Part shown: positions 26,899-35,045 of the stretch, in pieces | Position numbering within the stretch: position 1 is the stretch's first letter | Layout of the letters: the number at the start of each line of letters is the position of its first letter | Source: an uncultured Prevotella sp. | Lineage (GTDB): Bacteria > Bacteroidota > Bacteroidia > Bacteroidales > Bacteroidaceae | NCBI GenBank assembly: GCA_900546345.1 | Contig: URCI01000007.1 | Location: forward strand, 29,041 to 93,040 | DNA length: 64,000 bases | Direction: 5' to 3' | Notes under the pieces: model-generated | The model's database searches: none | Seen by the model: only the letters and a program-made list of their open reading frames with translations | What the model was told of the DNA's origin: nothing | Position numbers and translations under genes: made by a program

Positions 26899-27318
26899 TT
26901 ATTTATCTTTCTCTACTTGCTCATACCGATCAGCCTTCTTGAAAGTCCAACTCTGATAAGCTGCACAGAAGGCAATGAAGACAATCACGAGATGGGCTGG
27001 CAACTGATTGAAGGCTGAGAAAGAGATGAGGTTGACAACAATCATGAGCGTGACAACCAGATAGGCAAGGCCCAGCTCCTGCATCCATTTAAGGAAAAGC
27101 ACACGTTTCCTGACACCGTTGCGTGCACACTCGCGCTCGACCATCAGGCCCAAGCCTTCGTTAAACAGGGCCATTGCGATGACGAGCAGATGCACCGATG
27201 CAAGCCGGAAAATCTCGCTGTCGATGAGCCCAAACAAGGATGTAATCGTTAGAATGCCGTAGATGCACACCAGTGAAAGACCGAACTCTTTTAGAAATTC
27301 AATTGCTTTGTTCTTCAT
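26899..27318 (-). CDS. Small integral membrane protein of unknown function
   Basis: The 139-residue product starts at ATG 27318 (a TTG at 27327 would be weaker). It has about four hydrophobic segments (LSLVCIYGILTITSLFGL, VHLLVIAMALFNEGLGLM, LAYLVVTLMIVVNLISF, HLVIVFIAFCAAYQSW) and a charged C-terminal tail. I do not recognise the family. It lies 22 bases after the MATE transporter gene on the same strand and is probably co-transcribed with it. Confidence 0.65.
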   Translation of the reverse strand: MKNKAIEFLKEFGLSLVCIYGILTITSLFGLIDSEIFRLASVHLLVIAMALFNEGLGLMVERECARNGVRKRVLFLKWMQELGLAYLVVTLMIVVNLISFSAFNQLPAHLVIVFIAFCAAYQSWTFKKADRYEQVEKDK

Positions 27319-27340
27319 AAGCGGCAAATGAGATAATCAG

Positions 27341-28678
27341 TTATTCTTTTAAATGGTTGAGTGTATAAGCCATGACAGGTACAGAAAGCGTGAAAGAGCA
27401 AATGTCACTGACGGCTTGGCACATCTCCACCCCCATCAATCCGAAGAAAGGCGGAAGAAGGAGGATCAGCGGAACAAAGAAGAGTCCACTGCGCGCCGAA
27501 GCCAGCAGGTTTGCTGCCACTGGTTTGCGGCACGTCTGTGTGAGCATGTTGCTCGTCATGATGAAGCTGTTGAGCGGCAATGTACTGATTTGCCAACGAA
27601 GCGCAACTATGCCGATGGCGATGACCTCAGCGTCGTTGCGGAAGATACCGATCAGATGATCGCTGATCAGCCAGCCAATGCCTGTGCAGATCACAAGAAA
27701 GACCGTGCCCACAGCAATGGTGAACCAGTAGGCACGTTTCAACCGCGGAATGAGACCGGCACCATAGCAGAAACCGCACAAAGGCTGAAATCCCTGACCC
27801 AGTCCGATGACGACGGCCATGACCATCATGGTGATGCGGTTGACGATGCTCATGGCGGCGATGGCAGCATCGCCGTAGTTGCCTGCTGCGTGGTTGAGCA
27901 TGGTTGTGGCCAGACACAAGAGTCCTTGGCGACAAAGTGAGGGACTGCCTCCAAAGAAGATCTCCTTGAAGGCGGACCACGAGGGAGAGAAGAGCCGGAA
28001 ACGGATGGCGATGTTCTCGCCACGACGGGTCATGAAGAACAGAATCAGAAAGCTCACTATCTGTCCCGTCACCGTCGCTATGGCGGCTCCCGCCACGCCC
28101 CAATGAAAGACAAAGATGAATAGTGGGTCGAGAGCTACGTTGAGGATGGCACCAGTGACGATGCCGATCATGGCAAACGATGCGTTGCCCTGAAGACGCA
28201 ACTGATTGTTGAGTGTCAGTGAGCCTGTCAGAAAGGGAGCGCCCAAAAGGATGATGCCGAGATACTGACGCGTATGAGGCAGAATCGTCGGCGTGGCACC
28301 CAGCAGCAGCGACAGCGGGTTGAGGAACACCCAGCCTAATAGCGTGATCACGCCACCTGCCATCACAGAGAAGCAAATCCCTGTGGCGGCCATGCGCGCC
28401 GCATTGTCGTGACGTCGGGCACCTAACTCGCGTGAGATGTAATTGCCGGAGCCGTGACCGAAGAAAAAGCCGATGGCCTGAACGAAGAACATCATCGAAA
28501 ACACCACACCGACAGCTGCCGTCGACTGCGTGTCGAGCTTGCCGACAAAAAACGTGTCCGCCATGTTGTACAAGGCGGTGACGAGCATGCTGATGATCGT
28601 CGGTATGGCCATCGTCGGTATGACACGACGGATGGGTGCCGTGGTGAGGTAGGTGTAGTTGTCCGTTCCTGCGTGCAT
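27341..28678 (-). CDS. MATE family multidrug/sodium antiporter
   Basis: The 445-residue protein has twelve predicted membrane segments in two homologous halves. MATE signatures include LYNMADTFFVGKL in helix 1, GFFFGHGSGNYISRELG, and GNASFAMIGIVTGAILNVALDP in the first half, with GLGQGFQPLCGFCYGAG in the second. Members export cationic drugs or metabolites in exchange for Na+ or H+ across the inner membrane. Substrate cannot be predicted. The length matches the family. It precedes the small membrane protein gene. Confidence 0.9.
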   Translation of the reverse strand: MHAGTDNYTYLTTAPIRRVIPTMAIPTIISMLVTALYNMADTFFVGKLDTQSTAAVGVVFSMMFFVQAIGFFFGHGSGNYISRELGARRHDNAARMAATGICFSVMAGGVITLLGWVFLNPLSLLLGATPTILPHTRQYLGIILLGAPFLTGSLTLNNQLRLQGNASFAMIGIVTGAILNVALDPLFIFVFHWGVAGAAIATVTGQIVSFLILFFMTRRGENIAIRFRLFSPSWSAFKEIFFGGSPSLCRQGLLCLATTMLNHAAGNYGDAAIAAMSIVNRITMMVMAVVIGLGQGFQPLCGFCYGAGLIPRLKRAYWFTIAVGTVFLVICTGIGWLISDHLIGIFRNDAEVIAIGIVALRWQISTLPLNSFIMTSNMLTQTCRKPVAANLLASARSGLFFVPLILLLPPFFGLMGVEMCQAVSDICSFTLSVPVMAYTLNHLKE

Positions 28679-28770
28679 ATGCTTAGTCTCTCTCCTTTTA
28701 TATAAAGGCCCATCTCGGGGTCAGAAAAAGACCTTACCCAAGGTTAAATACTGTTGGATAAAGTAAGGAT

Positions 28771-28795
28771 GACCTTTCGCGAGGTGCGAAAGGTC
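28771..28795 (-). terminator. Hairpin after the exonuclease III gene
   Basis: GACCTTTCGC and GCGAAAGGTC form a perfect ten-pair stem around GAGGT, eight bases past the stop codon of the exonuclease gene. There is no strong T-run after the stem, so termination strength is uncertain. Confidence 0.55.
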
Positions 28796-28802
28796 GATGG
28801 AT

Positions 28803-29585
28803 TTATTTTAATTGCAGTTCCACGGGGCAGTGATCACTGCCGAACACTTCGTTGTGGATTTCGGCGGCTGCGATACGTGGTTGTAAGCTGTTGGATGTCA
28901 AGAAGTAGTCGATGCGCCATCCTGCATTTTTCTCTCTGGCCCGGAAGCGGTAGCTCCACCACGAATATTTTACCTCGTCGGGATGCAGCAAGCGGAAGGT
29001 GTCGATGAAACCGCTGTTGAGCAGCACCGTCATCTTCTCGCGCTCTTCGTCGGTGAAGCCTGCGTTGTGGCGGTTGGTCTTCGGATTCTTGATGTCGATT
29101 TCCTCATGCGCCACGTTCATGTCCCCGCAGACGATGACCGGTTTTTTCTCGTTGAGTGTGAGTAAGTACTTCCGGAAGTCGTCCTCCCACGTCATGCGAT
29201 AGTCAAGACGGCGCAGGCCGTCTTGTGAGTTGGGTGTGTAGACACAGACAAGATAGAAGTCAGCATATTCGAGCGTGATGACGCGTCCCTCATGATCGTG
29301 GGCGTCGATGCCCATGCCGTAGGCGACGCTCTGTGGCTCGTGCCGTGCAAAGATCGCCGTACCACTGTAGCCTTTCTTATCGGCATAGTTCCAGTACGAG
29401 GTATATCCGGGGAATTGCAGGTCGAGCTGCCCAGCCTGCATCTTGGTTTCTTGCAGACAGAAAAAGTCAGCATCCAAGTCTTTGAAGTAAGCCTCAAAGC
29501 CCTTGCTGATGACTTTACCGTCGTCGTCGGTCTTCGGCTTCATGCAGGCGCGAAGTCCGTTGACGTTCCATGATATGAATTTCAT
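28803..29585 (-). CDS. xth: Exodeoxyribonuclease III
   Basis: The 260-residue protein shows every exonuclease III/AP endonuclease motif: FISWNVNGLRA, FCLQETKMQ, GDMNVAHEEIDIKNPK, WWSYRFRAREKNAGWRIDYF and GSDHCPVELQL. It cuts DNA at abasic sites and removes 3' blocking groups in base-excision repair. Length is normal for the family (about 250-270). It follows folE in the same direction, with a TATA-type repeat between them. Confidence 0.95.
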   Translation of the reverse strand: MKFISWNVNGLRACMKPKTDDDGKVISKGFEAYFKDLDADFFCLQETKMQAGQLDLQFPGYTSYWNYADKKGYSGTAIFARHEPQSVAYGMGIDAHDHEGRVITLEYADFYLVCVYTPNSQDGLRRLDYRMTWEDDFRKYLLTLNEKKPVIVCGDMNVAHEEIDIKNPKTNRHNAGFTDEEREKMTVLLNSGFIDTFRLLHPDEVKYSWWSYRFRAREKNAGWRIDYFLTSNSLQPRIAAAEIHNEVFGSDHCPVELQLK

Positions 29586-29606
29586 GCGTTGGTGATTAAA
29601 GAGTGC

Positions 29607-29672
29607 TATATATAATAAGGTGTACCACCCGTATGCTGTGCCTACTATATATATAATATAATAAGGTGTAGC
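29607..29672. repeat. TATA/AAGGTGTA dispersed repeat, copies 2 and 3
   Basis: Two copies lie in the gap between folE and the exonuclease gene: TATATATAATAAGGTGTACC and a longer one ending ATATAATAAGGTGTAG. They match copies at 6094, 50346 and 56836. Confidence 0.65.
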
Positions 29673-29679
29673 CAGCTTG

Positions 29680-30261
29680 TTATTTCACTTTCAGCAGGCT
29701 GAGGAACTCCATTCTGGTCTTTGCCGACTCGAAGACACCGCTGTAGGCGCTTGTCGTAGTCATGGAGTTCTGCTTCTCCACGCCGCGCATCTGCATACAG
29801 AGGTGTCGTGCCTCCAACACGACCATCACGCCCTGCGGCTTGAGCGTCTCGCGGATGCACTGCTCGATCTGCTCTGTCAACCGCTCCTGCACTTGCAGTC
29901 GGTGGGAGAAGATGTCGACGACACGTGCGATCTTGCTCAGTCCCGTGATGTAGCCATTGGGGATATAGGCCACATGAGCCTTGCCGAAAAACGGCAGCAT
30001 GTGGTGCTCGCACATCGAGAAGAAGTCGATGTCCTTGACGATGACCATCTGGTTGTATTTCTCTTCAAAGAGTGCGTCAGTGAGCACTTTCTTCGGGTCC
30101 TGCGTATAGCCGCGCGTGAGCGTCTGCATGGCTTTGGCCACGCGCATAGGCGTCTTGATGAGTCCCTCACGTTCGGGATCTTCACCCAGCAGCGTGAGTA
30201 TGTCTTTATAGTGGGCGGCCAGTTCGTCGAGACCTGGCCGAAATTCTGTTTCTGGATTCAT
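29680..30261 (-). CDS. folE: GTP cyclohydrolase I
   Basis: The 193-residue protein has the FolE signatures: DPEREGLIKTPMRVAKA, the zinc-binding and catalytic CEHHMLPFFGKAHVAYIP, LSKIARVVDIFSHRLQVQER and VMVVLEARHLCMQMRG. It opens GTP to dihydroneopterin triphosphate, the first step of folate synthesis. Length is typical. It follows the SPOR-domain gene by 38 bases. Confidence 0.97.
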   Translation of the reverse strand: MNPETEFRPGLDELAAHYKDILTLLGEDPEREGLIKTPMRVAKAMQTLTRGYTQDPKKVLTDALFEEKYNQMVIVKDIDFFSMCEHHMLPFFGKAHVAYIPNGYITGLSKIARVVDIFSHRLQVQERLTEQIEQCIRETLKPQGVMVVLEARHLCMQMRGVEKQNSMTTTSAYSGVFESAKTRMEFLSLLKVK

Positions 30262-30299
30262 TATTATTTATTTCTTATGCACTATACATTATACATTAT

Positions 30300-31256
30300 T
30301 TAGTTCACCGTGATCTTTCCTTTTACGATCGTGGCGGACTTATAGCCCATCTTCTTCACGGCGCGCAACATCTTTTGCGCTTCACCGAGCGAACGGTAGT
30401 TGCCCACGCGACAGATCCATCGTGGGGAATAGAAATGGACGTATATGGGTTGGTCAGGGAACCGCATCTTGATGTCGTTGCCTGCCTGTTGAGCTTTCAT
30501 CTTATCGGCGCGCGTGTTGCCACCGGCAAAGGCCTGGACTCGATAGCCCGTGACCTTTCGGCTGCCACGCATGACTTTTTTGCGCATATCGACAGTCGGG
30601 ATCGACATCTCGTCATCGTCCTGCTGGCGTGTCTGGCTTCTGCGCTCACTGTCTAATTTCTTTTTATAGGCTTCGGCTTCGCGGGCCCATTGTGCTCTCT
30701 TCTCGGCCTCAGCGTTTTCCGCTCTTGCCTTTGCTTCCTCGGCAGCTTCCTGTCTGGCTAAGGCAGCAGCCTCTTGCTTGGCTTTGGCGGCCGCTTCCTG
30801 TCGGCGCATCTCGGCGAGCTGCTCTTCTTTTTTGGCAGCTTCTGCGTTTGCCTCAGCCTTTTTTTGTTCTACGGCGATGGCCGCTTTGCGTGCCGCTTCA
30901 ACAGCGTTTTTGTTCTGAGCGGATTGTTTTCCCAATGCGATAGCCGCCTTGCGCTCAGCTTCCGCGGCTTTAGAGAGCGTGTTTTTCTGCTGGGATGCAA
31001 GACTATTGCTTCCCGTGTTTCTGGCCTGAGCATTGTTTTTGTTGCCCGGCGTTTGGTTGTTTGGAGTGATGTTGTTCTTTTCCTGGGATGCTGCAGCGTT
31101 GCCGTTGACCAGATCATTGATGGCTTTGCTTTGCGTCACCGTGATCTTTCCCTCGCCTTGTTTCTGCTGTTGCAGATGTCCAAGAAAGGTCTGAGCCTTG
31201 ACAGGAGCGGCTCCTATGGTCAGCATGCTGATGATCCCCAAGATCAGTCTCTTCAT
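30300..31256 (-). CDS. SPOR-domain protein with an Ala/Lys/Glu-rich coiled region
   Basis: The 318-residue protein has a signal peptide (MKRLILGIISMLTIGAAPVK), then a long charged helical region from about 95 to 205 (repeats of KAA, AEAAKKEEQ, RQEAA) and a C-terminal SPOR domain (GYRVQAFAGGNTRADK, YVHFYSPRWICRVGNYRSLGEAQ). SPOR domains bind denuded septal peptidoglycan, so a role in division or cell-wall maintenance is likely. It is placed between triosephosphate isomerase and folE, an arrangement I recall from Bacteroides. Confidence 0.87.
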   Translation of the reverse strand: MKRLILGIISMLTIGAAPVKAQTFLGHLQQQKQGEGKITVTQSKAINDLVNGNAAASQEKNNITPNNQTPGNKNNAQARNTGSNSLASQQKNTLSKAAEAERKAAIALGKQSAQNKNAVEAARKAAIAVEQKKAEANAEAAKKEEQLAEMRRQEAAAKAKQEAAALARQEAAEEAKARAENAEAEKRAQWAREAEAYKKKLDSERRSQTRQQDDDEMSIPTVDMRKKVMRGSRKVTGYRVQAFAGGNTRADKMKAQQAGNDIKMRFPDQPIYVHFYSPRWICRVGNYRSLGEAQKMLRAVKKMGYKSATIVKGKITVN

Positions 31257-31283
31257 AATCGTCGTTATAAAAGTCAGAAATCA

Positions 31284-31338
31284 GAGGGCCCACCCGGCTG
31301 TCTGTGGATTCCAGACAGCCTTTAGGGACGACCCTCTC
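31284..31338 (-). terminator. Large hairpin between tpiA and the SPOR gene
   Basis: GGCTGTCTG/CAGACAGCC form the core of a stem extended by AGAGGG/CCCTCT on the outside. The 3' side lacks a long T-run, so attenuation or transcript processing is as likely as full termination. Confidence 0.55.
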
Positions 31339-31360
31339 ATTCCTGATGAATGATGGATAA

Positions 31361-33526
31361 TTACTTCCAGGCGTCGATGATAGCCTTGAAGTCAGCAGCC
31401 TTCAAAGAAGCGCCACCGATCAGACCGCCGTCGATGTCGGGCTTAGAGAAGAGCTCCTTGGCATTGCCGGGCTTGCAGCTGCCGCCATAGAGAATGGTGG
31501 TGTCCTCAGCAGCTTCCTTGCCGTACTTCTCAGCGACGATGCTACGGATGTAAGCGAGCATCTCTTCGGCCTGGTCGCTGGTAGCGGTCTTGCCGGTACC
31601 GATAGCCCAGATCGGCTCGTAAGCCAGCACGATGTTCTTCCACTCTTCGGCAGAGAGGTTGAAGACGCTGCCGTCGAGCTCAGCCTTGACGACCTCGTTC
31701 TGCTTGTTAGCCTCGCGCTCCTCGAGTGTCTCGCCGCAGCAGAAGATCACCTTCAGGCCGTTGGCCAGTGCCAGCTGCACCTTCTCCTTCAGGATCTCAG
31801 GAGTCTCGTTGTAGTACTGGCGACGCTCGCTGTGACCGAGAATGACGTACTGAGCACCAGTGGACTTCACCATAGCAGCAGAGACCTCGCCTGTGTAGGC
31901 ACCCTTTTCCTTGTCTGCGCAGTTCTCAGCGCCCAGGGCTACTACGTTCTGATCCAGCACCTCGGCAACCTTAGCCAAGTGGATGAACGGTGTGCAGACG
32001 ATGACACCACAGTTAGGTTTGTCAGCAGCACAAGCCTCATTGATCTCTTTAGCCAGGGCGATGCCCTCCTGCAGGTTCTCATTCATTTTCCAGTTGCCTG
32101 CAACAATTTTCTTTCTCATTTTTCTTTTCCTTTCTATTAGTGATAAGTTAAACAGTTGTTGTTGTATCTGATTCTCTTTTTTCTTCTGCCAGGCTCTTAG
32201 CCATTTTGTCCAAGCCCACAGTCGGTCGGCAAGTGTCAGAAGGAAGAGTGGGAGGATGAACCACAGGGCGACTTTCGCCATCGTGCCGGCAGCCGTGTGC
32301 TCATCAGGCTGTCCGATCGGCAGTTTGCTGATGTCGCCTTGCAGGTCAGCCGCGTCGGGCAGGTCGTTGTGGCTCCATTTGTGGAGGATCGTTCCGTTCT
32401 TGATCAGCATCAGCCCCGGGTTGCTGCGGATCATCGTCTTCAGCGTGGTGCCGTCGACGAGCAGGAAAGGATATTCGGCGCCGGTGATGTCTTCCCAGTG
32501 ATGAATGTCTTTGTCACTGGAAGCTGTCAGACAGTAGAACGGGATATGCTGGTCGAGACAGTACTCATAGAGTTGGTCGATGGCGCCAAAGTTGCCGTCG
32601 TCGGCAGTGCGGAGGTTGGGTGCGATGAGCAGGAAGGTGTAGCCCCGCCGGTCGAGAATGCTGTCGGTAAGATCATCGCCGGCGCGAGTCTGAATAGAGA
32701 AATCGTGGATCGGGGGCACGTAGCCTTCGGCCGTCTGCACCGTCTTGGAGTCGATGAATGTCCACGTGGAGTCGGGATAGTTGTCGAGTGTGAATTCCTT
32801 CTTCACACCATTCTTTTCGAGGATAAACGTCGTCTCGAACTGAGGCTGTGGCGCGCCGGGCGGGATCTCCATGCCCTTCTTGATGTTCATGCCGACATGA
32901 TAAGGCCGGAAGTCAAAGACCGGCAGTCGGTAGAGGCAATAGGTGCTTGTGACCAGGATGAAGATGATGGTGTAGTTGATCGCAATCCATTGGTTGGGTC
33001 TGGAGATGAAGCGATACATCGCGAGCGGCTTCTTCCATAAGAGGATGGCACAGGCCGTCAGCCCGATGTTCTTCAGCAGTGACTCGGTATTGGTGAGGTG
33101 CACGGCATCACCGAAGCAACCGCAGTCCTTGACAGGATTGGCAATGACGAGCCACAGCGTGATCAGTGTCATCACCGCCATGAAGGCGAGAATGATCTTG
33201 GAGGTCAGTCTCCTTCGGATGGCCAAAACCATGAAGATGCCCAGGCTAAACTCCAGACCTGCCAGCAGGATGGCGGCAGAGATGAGCAGATAATCGGGCA
33301 GGACACCCGGCAAGCCGACTGCTTCGAGATAGTCCTGCATTTTGTAGAGTGTCCCCAGTGGGTCGATGGCCTTGACATAGCCGGAGAAGATAAAGGTCAG
33401 ACCAACCACAAAGCGGGCTATGTTGACGAGAATCAACGTCAACGTATGGAGCCATTGTGGCCTTTTGTCGGTCTGTGCATGTGGTTGCATGTTCTCTTCT
33501 TTTTCGGTTATTGCCATGTGGTGCAT
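31361..33526 (-). CDS. tpiA: DoxX/MauE-like membrane protein (BT_3928 type) in one frame with triosephosphate isomerase
   Basis: This 721-codon frame joins two proteins. Residues 1 to about 445 form a membrane protein with four N-terminal helices (FVVGLTFIFSGYVKAIDPLG, CGCFGDAVHLTNTESL), a periplasmic part and a last helix near 430; related proteins stand alone in Bacteroides. Residues 470-721 are complete triosephosphate isomerase (252 residues): KKIVAGNWKMN, LGHSERR with catalytic His, and AYEPIWAIGTGKTA with catalytic Glu. It interconverts glyceraldehyde-3-phosphate and dihydroxyacetone phosphate in glycolysis. The joint (residues 447-469) is rich in stop codons in the other frames and has a ribosome-binding site, so it reads like a former intergenic spacer. 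Either the stop was lost by a small indel or substitution, or tpiA is still translated from ATG 32119. Met 33517 and 33490 are alternative starts. Confidence 0.85.
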   Translation of the reverse strand: MHHMAITEKEENMQPHAQTDKRPQWLHTLTLILVNIARFVVGLTFIFSGYVKAIDPLGTLYKMQDYLEAVGLPGVLPDYLLISAAILLAGLEFSLGIFMVLAIRRRLTSKIILAFMAVMTLITLWLVIANPVKDCGCFGDAVHLTNTESLLKNIGLTACAILLWKKPLAMYRFISRPNQWIAINYTIIFILVTSTYCLYRLPVFDFRPYHVGMNIKKGMEIPPGAPQPQFETTFILEKNGVKKEFTLDNYPDSTWTFIDSKTVQTAEGYVPPIHDFSIQTRAGDDLTDSILDRRGYTFLLIAPNLRTADDGNFGAIDQLYEYCLDQHIPFYCLTASSDKDIHHWEDITGAEYPFLLVDGTTLKTMIRSNPGLMLIKNGTILHKWSHNDLPDAADLQGDISKLPIGQPDEHTAAGTMAKVALWFILPLFLLTLADRLWAWTKWLRAWQKKKENQIQQQLFNLSLIERKRKMRKKIVAGNWKMNENLQEGIALAKEINEACAADKPNCGVIVCTPFIHLAKVAEVLDQNVVALGAENCADKEKGAYTGEVSAAMVKSTGAQYVILGHSERRQYYNETPEILKEKVQLALANGLKVIFCCGETLEEREANKQNEVVKAELDGSVFNLSAEEWKNIVLAYEPIWAIGTGKTATSDQAEEMLAYIRSIVAEKYGKEAAEDTTILYGGSCKPGNAKELFSKPDIDGGLIGGASLKAADFKAIIDAWK
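32124..32133 (-). promoter_or_regulatory. Ribosome-binding site for an internal tpiA start
   Basis: AAAGGAAAAG lies four bases before ATG 32119, which opens KKIVAGNWKMN. This supports separate translation of triosephosphate isomerase even though the upstream frame runs through. Confidence 0.55.
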
Positions 33527-33576
33527 AAAGAAAAATGGTACAGCGCCGGAGCGTCTTGTGGACAGCGCCTGCGGGC

Positions 33577-34140
33577 TTATTGTTCGTCGGACTTCCGTTG
33601 CGTGCGGATAGCCCCGAAGACTGCGTAGTTGATGATGTCGTAGTAGTTGCTGTCGATGCCTTCAGAGACGAGCGCTTGGCCGTGGTTCTCTTCGAGCTCT
33701 TTGACACGCTCTATCTTTGTGAGGATGAAGTCGGTGTAGCTTGTCACGCGCATGTCGCGCCAGGCTTCGCCATAGTCGTGGTTTTTGCGCTTCATCAGTT
33801 CGAAGGCTTCCCGAGCGTAGTGGTCGTAGAGCTTGAGAGCGTCATCCGGTGTAGTGTCGATCGTGTCGGCAAATCCCTCTTTAAGCTGTATGAGTCCGAT
33901 GATTCCATAGTTGATCAGCGCGATGAACTCCGGTCGGATGCCTTCACCGACGAGGCTTTGTCCGGTGATCTCCAGTGTGCGGATGCGCTTGGCCTTGATA
34001 AAGAGCTGGTCAGTCAGCGAAGAGGGGCGGAGCATACGCCACGAAGCACCATAGTCATGGAGCTTCTTGGCAAAGAGCTGCCGGCACTCTGCCATGATAT
34101 CTTGGAATTGTTTTTCTGTCTCTTGCACGGTTGTACTCAT
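33577..34140 (-). CDS. DUF1599 (Nmad1-type) protein
   Basis: The 187-residue soluble protein consists of two related halves, each with the DUF1599 signature: KKLHDYGASWRMLRPSSLTD in the first and KRKNHDYGEAWRDMRVTSYTD in the second, followed by IKAKRIRTLE and TKIERVKELE. The family is also called nucleotide-modification-associated domain 1, but its reaction is not established. It has its own promoter and lies 50 bases before the DoxX-TPI frame, a neighbourhood conserved in Bacteroidales to my knowledge. Confidence 0.85.
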   Translation of the reverse strand: MSTTVQETEKQFQDIMAECRQLFAKKLHDYGASWRMLRPSSLTDQLFIKAKRIRTLEITGQSLVGEGIRPEFIALINYGIIGLIQLKEGFADTIDTTPDDALKLYDHYAREAFELMKRKNHDYGEAWRDMRVTSYTDFILTKIERVKELEENHGQALVSEGIDSNYYDIINYAVFGAIRTQRKSDEQ

Positions 34141-34166
34141 ATGATATATATGGTGCTAAGTTTCTG

Positions 34167-34174
34167 CAAAGTTA
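34167..34174 (-). promoter_or_regulatory. -7 promoter box of the DUF1599 gene
   Basis: TAACTTTG on the minus strand, 26 bases before the start codon, lies in the loop of TTTCTG/CAGAAA, a six-pair palindrome. That could be an operator, though this is speculative. Confidence 0.5.
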
Positions 34175-34212
34175 CAGAAATTAATCGAGAAACGGAAAGA
34201 TAAGGAGAATTA

Positions 34213-34536
34213 TTACTTGCACAGCACGATGTCGACGGGTTGCATGGTGACGAGGATGCCCTTCGGTTGCGCTTTGAGGGTGGGAAGGATCTTGTCGAGG
34301 AAAGCCTGTAGCTTCTCTTCGTCGTCAATGATCTCAACGACAATCGGATATTTGACGTTGAGCTCCCAAAACTTGTTGGAGCGTAGCTTGCTGGCTTTGC
34401 CGTAGCCCATGATGCCTTGTAGCACCGTGGCACCTGCCAGTTGCTCACGCTGTGCGGCGCGTGCGATCTCCTCGTAGAGCGACTCGTGGCGGATCGTATC
34501 GGTGTTGCTGAGATAGAAACGGAGTATCTTTTTCAT
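34213..34536 (-). CDS. DUF190 family protein
   Basis: The 107-residue protein matches DUF190: FYLSNTDTIRHESLYEEIAR, GATVLQGIMGYG and KYPIVVEIIDDEEKLQAFL. The fold is PII-like (ferredoxin-like). DUF190 genes are repeatedly found beside crcB, and here crcB lies 131 bases upstream on the same strand, with a GC-rich repeat between. A regulatory role on fluoride export is inferred from that association. Confidence 0.85.
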   Translation of the reverse strand: MKKILRFYLSNTDTIRHESLYEEIARAAQREQLAGATVLQGIMGYGKASKLRSNKFWELNVKYPIVVEIIDDEEKLQAFLDKILPTLKAQPKGILVTMQPVDIVLCK

Positions 34537-34628
34537 GTTGATATATATATACGTTATGCGAGGTTAGGACAACAATCACGGAGAGCCGCCCCTACACATC
34601 CACCGCTCTCACCTCTTGGCGGTAATCA

Positions 34629-34667
34629 CTCCCCTCTCCCTTTGGAGAGGGGTTGGGGGTGAGGCTA
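34629..34667. repeat. GC-rich hairpin repeat, copy 4
   Basis: CTCCCCTCTCC and GGAGAGGGG pair, followed by TTGGGGGTGAGGCTA. The repeat abuts the stop codon of crcB and is inverted relative to the copy at 564. Confidence 0.7.
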
Positions 34668-35045
34668 TTAAATCATTTTGGCGCAGGCATTGCCCACGAC
34701 GACGGCGATGAGTCCTAGGGCCACGCTCAACCCTATATAGAGGGCGAAGTAGAGGTAGTTGCCGTCGCGCATGAGCGCCGTGCTCTCGTTCATGAAGGTG
34801 GAGAAGGTGGTGAAGCCGCCACAGAAGCCTGTGGTCAGCACGAGTTTCATGGAGGGAGACATCCAGTCGCCGGGCCAGTGCAGGCCTGAGAGGAAGCCGA
34901 TGATCAGGCAGCCTAAGATGTTGACCGCGAAAGTGCCGAGAGGAAAGCTCAAGGGCGCCCACGCCTGAATCACCTTCGAGACGATGAAGCGTGAACCACC
35001 GCCTAAGAAACTGCCCATGCCGACGAGTAAGAAATCCCTTAACAT
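34668..35045 (-). CDS. crcB: Fluoride ion channel CrcB/Fluc
   Basis: The 125-residue, four-helix protein has the Fluc signatures GSFLGGGSRFIVSK, PLGTFAVNILGC and TGFCGGFTTFSTF with the phenylalanine track that lines the pore. Fluc channels are dual-topology dimers that let fluoride leave the cytoplasm. The start codon overlaps the end of the HD-domain gene by seven bases, so the two are translationally coupled. DUF190 follows. No fluoride riboswitch is visible upstream. Confidence 0.93.
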   Translation of the reverse strand: MLRDFLLVGMGSFLGGGSRFIVSKVIQAWAPLSFPLGTFAVNILGCLIIGFLSGLHWPGDWMSPSMKLVLTTGFCGGFTTFSTFMNESTALMRDGNYLYFALYIGLSVALGLIAVVVGNACAKMI

